Below, one piece after another: positions 8,530 through 16,358 of a DNA stretch of 64,000 nt. The position numbers and the translations under genes are program-made. The stretch comes from JAJDXW01 sp965223775 (GTDB lineage Bacteria; Pseudomonadota; Gammaproteobacteria; HK1): contig OZ245021.1 of NCBI GenBank assembly GCA_965223775.1, positions 3,782,001-3,846,000 on the forward strand. The letters run 5' to 3'. The notes beneath the pieces are model-generated. The model was not told where the DNA came from. It ran no database searches and saw only the letters and a program-made list of their open reading frames with translations. Position 1 is the stretch's first letter, and each line of letters opens with the position of its first letter.

Positions 8530-9771
8530 ATGACCGAGCGATACAGAGACAAGAACCTGCACGATGCGCTGGCGGATCAACAACCACTGATCCTGCACCT
8601 GCATGAGCGGCGATGCGCGGTCCTCCAACCCACAAGGCAGGGGCTGACCCTGACGTACGAGCCGGCATACCTGGCAACGCCTCGCGCGACGCCACTCTCC
8701 CTACGGCTCCCGCTGACGCAGGAGACGTACCCGGCACCGATCGCGCAGCCATGGCTCGACGGCCTACTTCCGGAGGGACCGCGACGACAAGCGGCAGGAA
8801 TACGGTGGAACATTCCGTACCGCTCGACCTACGCGATGCTGGCCGCGATCGGAGCGGAGTGCGCCGGCGCAGTGGAAATCGGGCTAACGGACCCCGATCG
8901 GAGCCAACGGCCAATCCCGGCCGACGACGAAGCGATCATGGCTGCACTACGGGAGGAACCGTTGGCCACCGCACCAGAGCACGAGATGGGGGCTCGCCTG
9001 AGCCTGGCCGGTATGCAACCGAAGCTGTGCCTGTGCCGGGAAGGGGATCGGTGGCTATGGCCCACACCGTCGCACCCGAGCACCCACATCCTGAAGCCGG
9101 AAAGCGTGAATCGGGAGACGCCGGAGCTGGTCGCAAACGAGCACACCGTGATGGAAATCGCACGGCGAATCGGGATCCCGACAGCGAAAACGCAGATCGC
9201 CATGATCGGAACGGAGAAAGTTCTGCTCGTGGCACGATTCGACCGCACGCCGGACGGCCAACGCGTGCACCAAGAGGACTTGCATCAAGCGACCGGCACG
9301 CGGCACAAGTACGAGGCGCACGGCGGGCCCGGCGTGAAGCAGTGCTGCGACGAGCTGCCACACGAACGCTGGAAGATATGGGACCAGCTCATGTTCAGCT
9401 GGATCATCGGGGACGCTGACCGACACGCAAAGAACTTCTCGATACAGCACCGGCCGACCGAGCCGCCGCGACTCGCGCCGTTGTACGACGCGGTGTGCAC
9501 AACGATGTATCCGAACGTCGACGACCGGATGGCGTGCCGGATCGGTCAAGCGACAAAGGCCGACAAGGTGACACGAGAGGACCTGAAGCGAGAGGCCGGA
9601 CGATGTGGACTGGATCCAGACCAAGCGATCGAACGAACTCACGAGATTGGAGAAGGGATCCGCGACACCCTGGCCGAGCTGGCACAAGAGGGATTGTGGG
9701 ACGCGAAGCGGATCGAGAGCGGCGGAGCGCCGACGCGATACGAGCGGGCCTGCGAGTGGTCGCAGAATTGA
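8530..9771 (+). CDS. HipA-family Ser/Thr kinase toxin without an adjacent antitoxin
   Basis: A HipA-type kinase that in the family phosphorylates a tRNA synthetase to arrest growth. Visible motifs are an N-terminal subdomain with PWLDGLLPEG, SLAGMQPKLCL (ATP-binding loop), HILKPES (catalytic-domain lysine), NEHTVMEIARRIGI, LLVARFDR, QEDLHQATG, the catalytic loop IIGDADRHAKNFSI and LAPLYDAVCT (Mg-binding Asp). The usual GN(T/S)DRH is GDADRH here. I chose the ATG at 8530 because AGGAG sits 8 bases upstream; an ATG at 8497 is in frame. No HipB-like HTH gene lies next to it. LexA C-terminal remnants lie on both sides. Its codon use is less GC-extreme than its neighbours, suggesting recent transfer. 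An antitoxin elsewhere is possible. Confidence 0.85.
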   Translation: MTERYRDKNLHDALADQQPLILHLHERRCAVLQPTRQGLTLTYEPAYLATPRATPLSLRLPLTQETYPAPIAQPWLDGLLPEGPRRQAAGIRWNIPYRSTYAMLAAIGAECAGAVEIGLTDPDRSQRPIPADDEAIMAALREEPLATAPEHEMGARLSLAGMQPKLCLCREGDRWLWPTPSHPSTHILKPESVNRETPELVANEHTVMEIARRIGIPTAKTQIAMIGTEKVLLVARFDRTPDGQRVHQEDLHQATGTRHKYEAHGGPGVKQCCDELPHERWKIWDQLMFSWIIGDADRHAKNFSIQHRPTEPPRLAPLYDAVCTTMYPNVDDRMACRIGQATKADKVTREDLKREAGRCGLDPDQAIERTHEIGEGIRDTLAELAQEGLWDAKRIESGGAPTRYERACEWSQN

Positions 9772-9861
9772 TGCCGGGCGACGCAAGCAAGACTTCCACC
9801 GCTTCACGCACCTTCGACGAAAACACACCCACCGCGCTCGGGGCGAGCCGCCACAGGGACC

Positions 9862-9921
9862 GGCGTCCCGGTCGGAGCGCTCGTCGGTGACGACTCCAAC
9901 CGGCCGGCGTACGAGGGCTAG
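9862..9921 (+). pseudogene. Second LexA C-terminal remnant, beyond hipA
   Basis: Nineteen codons read GVPVGALVGDDSNRPAYEG and then stop. They parallel the last 19 residues of the remnant at 8053-8346 (GVEVGALIGDGFNRPGYED). No further upstream homology is visible in this frame, so only the extreme C-terminus survives. Confidence 0.5.
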
Positions 9922-10204
9922 ACGACGCACGCGCGATCAATGCACAGGCGATGATGATCACCCGTTCCGGAGTGAACGTGATCACTGAGTGCAGGCCAAG
10001 TGGTCACCGCTCGGAACGAAGCGACGCGGGTGTCAGACCATGAGCTGCGACAATCCGTTTGGGTCAACGTTTGACGCCTTTGATGCATGGATACTCCTTT
10101 CGGGTCGAGCTGGTAGGCGCTGTGCACAAGCCGGTCGAGGATGGCGTCGGCCAAAGCCCGCGCTCGATACCAGCTTCCATTCAATCACGAACCTTGTCGG
10201 CACT
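9922..10204. other. Spacer without a recognisable gene
   Basis: No frame has convincing composition or motifs. It separates the plus-strand LexA remnant from the stop of the minus-strand GIY-YIG-like gene. Confidence 0.4.
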
Positions 10205-10720
10205 TTATTCCGTGAGAGGGACGTCACAAAGTCGATTGAACACTGCATCATTCGTGAACCTCGCACCTGAGACCTCCGGAAGCAGACGTCCATGTTGACC
10301 CCAGTTCAGCACGTGCAGGTCGGCATAAACACGACCCTCCGGCGCCCTTCTGACGAGCTGGGCATTCCAGGCAGGCATGTGCGCGAAAATCAGGAGACGC
10401 TCAGCACGAGTAATCCACCTACTCCAAGCAGTTGCTGTAGGAGGGGCCTCCTTCTCAAGCAAGTGAATGCGGCCCACATGAATCCGAATCCCACGGCCGT
10501 TGTCTTCCCATCGGGCGTCGTCGCCCAACCAAGCGTAGTCTGCATTGCCAAAGCGGGCTCCGAAAGTCGCGCGGTCCGCCTTGCCGATGTAGACAAGAGC
10601 CCCGGCTCCATAGACCGGATGATGGCTATAGATCTGATAGACCCCGTAGTCAGCGCCACCGTCCAGATCAAGCACCTGGCCGTACGTGTAGAGGCCACTC
10701 CAAACAAGGTTGATTGCCAT
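10205..10720 (-). CDS. GIY-YIG-like small protein
   Basis: A 171-residue protein whose N-terminus reads GVYQIYSHHPVYGAGALVYI followed by GKADRATFGARFG. This matches the GIY...YIG core of the GIY-YIG nuclease fold (here GVY and YIG), with an Arg further on. The remainder (HVGRIHLLEKEAPP; LLIFAHMPAWNAQLVRR) is not a domain I know. No membrane segment or signal is seen. The start is well supported by GGAGGAG 5 bases upstream. GIY-YIG proteins cut DNA in repair, restriction or homing, so a DNA-acting role is plausible but unproven. It stands alone among remnants, consistent with cargo. Confidence 0.65.
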   Translation of the reverse strand: MAINLVWSGLYTYGQVLDLDGGADYGVYQIYSHHPVYGAGALVYIGKADRATFGARFGNADYAWLGDDARWEDNGRGIRIHVGRIHLLEKEAPPTATAWSRWITRAERLLIFAHMPAWNAQLVRRAPEGRVYADLHVLNWGQHGRLLPEVSGARFTNDAVFNRLCDVPLTE

Positions 10721-11219
10721 AGTCTCCTCCTCCCCAAGAGGTATTTTGCCCGAAGAAGGCAGACCGATTCCGCCTCTCGTCGAGTGGTGCGTGCGGCGGG
10801 ACTACGGCTACGCAACTGGATGCGTGTGGGTGCTCGCCCGCTTCGAGTCGGGCGCCCGGCGCCAAGCCGAGCCAGTGCTTCGGGGAGTGTTCCCGACGTC
10901 GGCCCCCGCCGGTCCGGTCGAGGCGTTCCCGCGAGCCGAGTACGCGGGGCGGCAGTGACCGCGCGACTTCACCGCCGGCGTGAAGCTCTGGTGTCGGACG
11001 TCGGCCGGCTCAGAAGCGCTCTGAGCGCGCGGAAGCGCTCAGCCGTACCACCTGCCTTCCGTGGCCGGAGAACGGCCAGAGAACGGGCGAGACAGCCGCG
11101 CAGCGACGCGACGAAGCGCCCCCGCGAATTCGGCTCCCTTCGCGCTACCATCACCTTCCGTCGACCACGCCGTCGCATGCCGTGACGGGTGGCCTGGCCA
11201 CCAACTGGAGAAAACGACG
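10721..11219. other. 500-bp spacer, no gene supported
   Basis: Several open frames cross it but all are Arg/Pro rich with no motif or ribosome-binding site. The right part leads into the surface-antigen-like gene at 11,220. Confidence 0.4.
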
Positions 11220-11654
11220 ATGCCGACCGGAACCGGCGGCCCGCTCGGCGTGGCGGGCGCCATCCTGACCGCGCCCATCACCGCCCCCATCATGTTCCTT
11301 GAGGCGAGACGCAACGACGGCCGGGTGCTGCGCGATCGGCTCGACGCGGCGCGTCGGAACCACTCGCCCCCGCCTCGAATCGACGCGCGCTCAAGGGAGC
11401 GGGCGACGACGGCGCTCGAGGCCGCTCGCGCGCGAGGTGCGGTGAACGAGGCCGTCTGCTGGCAGAACCGGCACGATGCGAGCGGACACGTCGTCGGCGC
11501 AGCGACGGTGCTCGCAAAAGGGCGGACGAGCGATGGCCAACCCTGTCATGAGGTGCTCATCGAAACCACGGTCACAGGCCTGCCAACCGACTGGCGCACC
11601 CAGCCGCTGTGCCGCACCGGCGGGCGATGGAGAGAGGTCGCCGCCTCGCGATGA
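11220..11654 (+). CDS. Small membrane-anchored protein with 17-kDa surface-antigen-like C-terminus
   Basis: A 144-residue protein. Residues 9-27 are a hydrophobic segment (GVAGAILTAPITAPIMFLEA) that could anchor it in the membrane. The C-terminal half (AVCWQNRHDASGHVVGAATV; DGQPCHEVLIETTVTG; PLCRTGGRWREV) has the paired-cysteine beta pattern of 17-kDa surface-antigen or glycine-zipper outer-membrane proteins. The ATG at 11,220 has GGAG 8 bases upstream. It overlaps the next gene in an ATGA junction (11,651-11,654), so the two are probably co-translated. No function is known. Confidence 0.6.
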   Translation: MPTGTGGPLGVAGAILTAPITAPIMFLEARRNDGRVLRDRLDAARRNHSPPPRIDARSRERATTALEAARARGAVNEAVCWQNRHDASGHVVGAATVLAKGRTSDGQPCHEVLIETTVTGLPTDWRTQPLCRTGGRWREVAASR

Positions 11655-11890
11655 ACATCCATCCCGACTGGCCCGAATGGGTTGTCCGCCAAGGGTTCGC
11701 CTGCGTCTGGACAAGAGCGCCAAGCGGAAAGGTTGCCGTGGAGATTGCGGCGAAGCGGCTCGGGCACACGGGCAGTTGGAAGGTCGGGCCGGACGTCGAC
11801 CAGGAGGTGTTCCGGGCAGAGGAGTACCGGAAACACGCGAGGCCGGGCGACTACACGCGGTCGGTGATCCTCGCCTCGCGCACGTCCTGA
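11651..11890 (+). CDS. Small hypothetical protein translationally coupled to its upstream neighbour
   Basis: A 79-residue protein (MNIHPDWPEWVVRQGFACVW) rich in Trp, Arg and Lys with no signal or membrane segment. It includes EIAAKRLGHTGSWKVGPDVD. Its ATG overlaps the TGA of the upstream gene. Composition looks coding, but no family is recognised. Confidence 0.5.
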   Translation: MNIHPDWPEWVVRQGFACVWTRAPSGKVAVEIAAKRLGHTGSWKVGPDVDQEVFRAEEYRKHARPGDYTRSVILASRTS

Positions 11891-11921
11891 TTGACGCGAC
11901 CGTCGAGCGTGCAAGGGCACG

Positions 11922-12866
11922 ATGAGTTTGCGGCACGGAAAGTGGCTCCGGCACGCCGTGATCCTCCCTGCCGTGGTTGCCGGAGCCTGGCACGGCGTCG
12001 AGGCGGGGAGCCGCGGCGCGATCCTCGTCGCGGGCACCCTCGAGGCGGACGAGGACCGGGCGACGGACGAACGCTACACGACGGACATCGACATGCGCAT
12101 GGGCGCGCTTGGATTGCGCGGCGAGGTCGTCTCGCCGAAGGCGCCGGGGGGGTTCGCGGTGAACGTCAAGTCCGATGCCTTCTGGGTCCGGATGGACTCG
12201 GACGCGATTGCGTCCGAGGACGGGAACCTGCACGCATCGCAAACCGATGCAAGCCGGGTGCGGCTCGTGCTCGAGGGCTCGAGAGCAGTCGAGCTCGACG
12301 AAGGGACGCTCACCCCGTCGCTCGAGCTCGGGGTGCGCCACGACGGCGGGGACGCGGAGACCGGCACCGGGCTCGAAGCCGGGGCGGGGCTTCGCTACGC
12401 GGCGGGGGCGCTCACCATCGGGGCCCAAGTCCGCACCCTCGTCGCGCACGAGGCGTCGGGCTACGAGGAATGGGGCGTGAGCGGCTCGGTGCGGCTCGCC
12501 CCCGACGCTTCGGGGCGCGGCCTCTCGCTCAAGCTCGCGCCCGTGTGGGGAGCACCGTCGAGCGGCGTGGAGCATCTGTGGTCCGCCCGCGATGCGGGGG
12601 GGCTCGTCGGGACCGAAGACTTCGAGGCCGGGCGCCGCCTCGAGGCCGAGCTCGGGTACGGCATCGCACTCTCGGGGACGAGGGGACTGCTGACCCCGTA
12701 CACGGCCCTCTCGTGGCGCCAAGGCGGCGCCCGCACCCACCGCACCGGGGCGCGCTGGCAGCTCGCTCGAGCGGCCGCCCTGGGCCTCGAATGGACGCAT
12801 GAGCCGGGCACCGGCGCAAAGCCTCCGGCAAACGCGCTCATGCTCCGCACGCAAGTGCGGTGGTAG
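11922..12866 (+). CDS. Truncated autotransporter-type outer-membrane beta-barrel protein
   Basis: From about residue 53 (TTDIDMRMGALGLRGEVVSP) to the end (ANALMLRTQVRW) the protein is a series of alternating amphipathic strands with aromatic girdles. It ends in a terminal aromatic (W), as needed for Bam-mediated barrel insertion. Such a barrel normally sits at the C-terminus of a giant passenger protein. Here it has only about 50 residues before it, including a hydrophobic segment that could serve as a signal peptide (RHAVILPAVVAGAWHGVEAG). The passenger is missing, so it is either a 5'-truncated autotransporter with a fortuitous start or a stand-alone barrel. The ribosome-binding site is weak, favouring truncation. 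Confidence 0.6.
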   Translation: MSLRHGKWLRHAVILPAVVAGAWHGVEAGSRGAILVAGTLEADEDRATDERYTTDIDMRMGALGLRGEVVSPKAPGGFAVNVKSDAFWVRMDSDAIASEDGNLHASQTDASRVRLVLEGSRAVELDEGTLTPSLELGVRHDGGDAETGTGLEAGAGLRYAAGALTIGAQVRTLVAHEASGYEEWGVSGSVRLAPDASGRGLSLKLAPVWGAPSSGVEHLWSARDAGGLVGTEDFEAGRRLEAELGYGIALSGTRGLLTPYTALSWRQGGARTHRTGARWQLARAAALGLEWTHEPGTGAKPPANALMLRTQVRW

Positions 12867-12879
12867 CCCGAACCCGCGC

Positions 12880-13194
12880 ATGAAGCGGGCCCTCGCAGCC
12901 CTCGCGGCCGCGGTCGCGGTCACGGGCTGCAAGGGCGGGCCACCGGAACCCGCACTCCCGCCTCTTGTGCGAGCACGACCCCGGATTGATGCTCCACGGC
13001 GGCCACGAGGTGGTGCTTGGCGCCGGGGTTGTGGCGGGCGCGTCTTTGACGACGGACTCGGAGACATTCATGCGACAGCCTCGCCGATCGCATCGCGGAA
13101 CACCGTGAAGCCAGGGGACTGGTTGCGGGCCGGGTCGATATGTTGGCCAATATCGGTGGCCGCCTGCACCTTGGCCAATCCTTGCTTGAAATAG
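12880..13194 (+). pseudogene. Lipoprotein N-terminus running into antisense sequence
   Basis: The first 20 codons give a textbook lipoprotein signal, MKRALAALAAAVAVTGC, with lipobox VTGC and lysine after the cysteine. After about 35 codons the sequence becomes Arg/Gly rich and overlaps the DUF4276 gene on the other strand, so the mature part is lost. Only 13 bases separate it from the barrel gene stop. Confidence 0.4.
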
Positions 13195-13634
13195 CCGTGC
13201 CGCTGCAGGACTCGTTCGAACGCCTCCCAAGTGCCGCCCCGGATCGCATCGGGGCCTTGGCGAGCGGCTCGACCTGGAACATTCGCCGATACGCGCGGAC
13301 AGGCCGCGCACACTGCCGGCCAGTCGCCGAAATACCACGCTTCGAGTTCTTCAATGGCGATCCTTGTCACGATCTGCCAGTCCGGGCCGCCTGCAGCCCT
13401 TCTGGATCGAAGCCCGTCACTCTCGCAGATCTGCTCCAGTCTGGACTTGAGCTCCTCGCATTCGTCTCTGTCGCGATCCACGACCAACACGATTCGGTAC
13501 TCGGCCGGCATCCAGTTCGCGTAACCCCTGAGGCGATTCCTGAGCCTTCGCAACAGCGCGGGCTTGCCCGGATAAGGGAAAATGTCGAAAGTGAACCGCG
13601 CCGGCAATTCCGGAGACCGTATCGCTCGCGTCAC
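13068..13634 (-). pseudogene. DUF4276-family protein, N-terminus missing
   Basis: The frame gives FDIFPYPGKPALLRRLRNRL, RIVLVVDRDRDECEELKSRL, VTRIAIEELEAWYFGDWPAV and GGTWEAFERVLQRHGYFKQG, typical of DUF4276. This is a Toprim-like family often encoded beside an AAA-type ATPase in OLD-like pairs. The family's N-terminal strand with VEEPS is absent: upstream codons in this frame are Arg/Pro rich. I start it at a GTG at 13,634, the first codon before recognisable sequence. No ATPase partner is present. Confidence 0.6.
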
Positions 13635-13958
13635 GCGGCCAGCGCCGTTTGCTCCTTTTGCCGATAGTCCGCCGCCTCGGCCCCGGGCTCCTGACGGTAC
13701 GGATCGAGCCGGAACCGTTCGTCGAGGCCCTGCGGGATCCCGCCGAATACCGCCCAAGAACGCGCAAGGCGCGCCTCGGGAGGCTGCTCCGTGAGGTCGG
13801 CGGCCTCCGACTACCACCGGGCTACGCAGAAAATCGATTCAAATGAATGAGCTGGAGTTGCTTCAGCGTGCACTTTCGGACGGTGCGCAGAAGGAGGTGT
13901 CCGCTGCCGGGGACAGGTCCCCGTCCCGGTCATCATTCCGGGTTCGGCGCAGGCCGGG

Positions 13959-14816
13959 TCAAGCACTCCCGTTGTCGCGGCCATGCGGACGCCGACTGAT
14001 CGCATAGTCTCCAGCGCCGCGCCGGAACGGCTGGATGAGCATCCTGTGCAGGTGCAGATCGCCTGTCTCCCGGAAGGCGTCGAGGCCGATCGTCATCGTT
14101 TCGTGCCCGAGACTCGGCTGCGCTCGGTAGGTGCCGAAGAGCCGGTCCCACCAGGGCAGGTTGAAGCCGAAGTTGCAGTTGGTTTCGACGGGGATGTCGG
14201 AATGGTGCAGCCGGTGCATGTCCGGCGTCACGACGATCCAGCGCAGCACCCGATCGAGCCCGGAAGGCAGGCGCACGTTGCCGTGGTTGAACATGGAGGT
14301 GCCATTCAGCAGGACATCGAAGACAACCACCGCCGCGGCCGGCGGACCGATCACGATCACGGCGGCCATCTTGAGCAGGACCGACAGGACAATCTCGACC
14401 GGATGGAAGCGCGATCCGGTCGTCACATCGAAGTCCAGGTCGGCGTGGTGCATGCGGTGCAGCCGCCACAGCGACGGCACGGCGTGGAACAGGACGTGCT
14501 GCAGATAGATGACGAGATCCAGGACTACGAGCGAGACCGCGATGTCCAGCCACAACGGCAGCGCGACGAGGTTGAGCAATCCCCAGCCGCGGCTCTCGGC
14601 GAGAACGGCGAGTCCGGCCGGCGCGAGGGGAAAGAGCAGCCGCACGACGATCGTGTTGAGGGCCACGATGCCGAGGTTGCCGTACCAGCGCAGCCAGCGC
14701 GGCTGGGAGAGTCTCCTGCGCGGCTTCGCGATCTCCCATGACGCGACGAGCGCGAAGGTGCCGAGGAAGAAGCCGAGTCGAATTCCCGGCTCGTTTGCAC
14801 TGATGATCTCCCACAT
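13959..14816 (-). CDS. Sterol desaturase / fatty-acid hydroxylase family membrane protein
   Basis: A 285-residue integral membrane di-iron hydroxylase. The three histidine boxes are visible: HVLFH near residue 107, HRMHH near 120 and HRLHH near 203. An additional N/H pair lies near 175 (MFNHGNVRLP). Hydrophobic segments at about 10-30, 48-70, 78-104 and 150-170 are transmembrane. The family oxygenates lipids using O2. The bacterial substrate is unknown here; membrane lipids, carotenoids or hopanoids are candidates. It is monocistronic, between the truncated DUF4276 gene and a divergent remnant. The usual length is 250-300, so it is intact. Confidence 0.85.
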   Translation of the reverse strand: MWEIISANEPGIRLGFFLGTFALVASWEIAKPRRRLSQPRWLRWYGNLGIVALNTIVVRLLFPLAPAGLAVLAESRGWGLLNLVALPLWLDIAVSLVVLDLVIYLQHVLFHAVPSLWRLHRMHHADLDFDVTTGSRFHPVEIVLSVLLKMAAVIVIGPPAAAVVVFDVLLNGTSMFNHGNVRLPSGLDRVLRWIVVTPDMHRLHHSDIPVETNCNFGFNLPWWDRLFGTYRAQPSLGHETMTIGLDAFRETGDLHLHRMLIQPFRRGAGDYAISRRPHGRDNGSA

Positions 14817-14943
14817 GCCTTCGTCCCGCTGGGCATCTGTCGCGGCACCGGTCCGGTTCCGGAGGTGGCTGGACCACGGATGCTCCAGTATGGACGGTCA
14901 GCAGCGATCCGGGACAGGCTTCCTCGCGATGGCGGCTGATGGC

Positions 14944-15033
14944 ATGGCGAACCCGGAACAAACGCTGGCCGAGAAGGTGGCGTTGGTGACCGGCTCCGGT
15001 CGGGGCATCGGGCGCGCGATTGCCGTCGCTTTC
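14944..15033 (+). pseudogene. N-terminal scrap of a short-chain dehydrogenase
   Basis: Thirty codons (EKVALVTGSGRGIGRAIAVA in the middle) encode the first beta-strand and the TGxxxGIG cofactor loop of an SDR. After GRAIAVAF the homology stops abruptly and unrelated sequence follows, leading to the 2OG oxygenase start. Nothing later in the spacer resembles the rest of an SDR. Confidence 0.6.
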
Positions 15034-15179
15034 AAGATTCGATTGACCACCACCGATGGACGATGCGGATATACTCGTGGGTCCGAAAATGTGCAGCCCG
15101 GTTTCGGCCGGCTCCCGAGGGTCGGACGCGTGTCCGAACCGCGGGTCTCGCGCCGGTCGCCGGCCATCAGCGAGATGTC

Positions 15180-16253
15180 ATGCAAGAGCACAGCATTCCC
15201 GTCCTGGATCTGCAGCGTTTCGAGAGCGAGAACCCGACGGCCGTCGCGGGCGCCGCCCGGGAGCTTGACGAGATCTGCAGCGAGATCGGCTTCCTTGTGA
15301 TCAGCAATCACGGCGTAGCCGAAGAAACCCAGAATGCGCTGTACGACGCCGCGCGGTCCTTCTTCGATTTGCCGCCGGAAGCGAAGATGACGGTCAGGCG
15401 GCCGCACCATGACCAGAATCGCGGCTACATTCCCTATGGCGAGGAGACGCTGGCCCGTATGCACGGGGGCGACACACCCCCGGATTTCAAGGAGGTCTTC
15501 GCGATCGGGCCCTTTGACCGTCCGGATGATCGATATCATTCGCGGGAGCTTTCCTATCCGAACTTCGCGCCCAACCTGTGGCCGGGTGCGCTTTCGGCAC
15601 TCGAACCGGCCATGAAGGCCTACTTCCTGGCCCTCGAAGACCTCTCCCGGCGGATTGCGCACTGTTTCGCCCTGGCCCTCGGACTTCGTCCCGAGTGGTT
15701 CGCGGACAAGCTCGACCGCCATGCGAGCCAGTTGCGCCTGCTGCACTATCCCGCGCCGTCGCACGACCTGGAGCCGGGGCAGTTGCGATGCGGCGTCCAT
15801 ACCGATCTCGGCATGATGACGATCCTGCGCAACGAAGCCGCCGCGGGCGGTCTGCAGGTACGCCCGCGCGGCAGCGACTGGATCGACGCTCCGGCCATCG
15901 ACAACACCTTCATCGTCAATATCGGCGATCTGTTGATGCGATGGACCAATGATCGATGGGTCTCGACTCCGCATCGAGTGGCGGTTCCGGAAACCGAAGC
16001 CCGTTCCCGCTCGCGCAGACTGTCCATCGGCTACTTCACGCGGCCCAACTACGACGCGCCGATCGCATGCATCGGCACATGCACGGATGCCACTCGTCCG
16101 GCGCGCTACGCGCCCACTACAGTCAAGGTATACAACGATCTTCGTTTTGCACGCGGCGCCGGGCCACCCCGGGGCGGCTCAGGGAATCTTGCGAACCCGA
16201 TCCTGGACCGAGATACGGCCGCCCCGGTTGACGCGCGCGCAGATCCCGCGTAA
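15180..16253 (+). CDS. 2-oxoglutarate/Fe(II) dioxygenase, isopenicillin-N-synthase type
   Basis: A DIOX_N/2OG-FeII family enzyme. The N-terminus IPVLDLQRFE and EIGFLVISNHGV form the DIOX_N domain. The double-stranded beta-helix carries the metal ligands CGVHTDLGMMTIL (HxD) and STPHRV (distal His), with RRLSIGYF supplying the 2OG-binding Arg-x-Ser. The protein is about 357 residues; the family is 310-350. I chose the ATG at 15,180 because the conserved sequence begins there. The last 30 residues (after NDLRFARG) are Gly/Pro/Arg rich and may be read-through into foreign sequence. The substrate is unknown. The second oxygenase at 51,711 is a distant homologue. Confidence 0.85.
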   Translation: MQEHSIPVLDLQRFESENPTAVAGAARELDEICSEIGFLVISNHGVAEETQNALYDAARSFFDLPPEAKMTVRRPHHDQNRGYIPYGEETLARMHGGDTPPDFKEVFAIGPFDRPDDRYHSRELSYPNFAPNLWPGALSALEPAMKAYFLALEDLSRRIAHCFALALGLRPEWFADKLDRHASQLRLLHYPAPSHDLEPGQLRCGVHTDLGMMTILRNEAAAGGLQVRPRGSDWIDAPAIDNTFIVNIGDLLMRWTNDRWVSTPHRVAVPETEARSRSRRLSIGYFTRPNYDAPIACIGTCTDATRPARYAPTTVKVYNDLRFARGAGPPRGGSGNLANPILDRDTAAPVDARADPA

Positions 16254-16358
16254 CCGGTGGCACTCGCCACCCGCGGGGTCTCCGGCCGAGCCGCCCGTCC
16301 ACCTCGCGCAACGACAGCGCATCGCCATTCGATGAGACCGTTGCGCCGGAGACATCCG

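Noticed and set aside
13649..13846. Short plus-strand frame ending GLRLPPGYAENRFK
   Set aside because: The last 30 codons look protein-like but no start, family or partner could be found; too weak to list as a gene.
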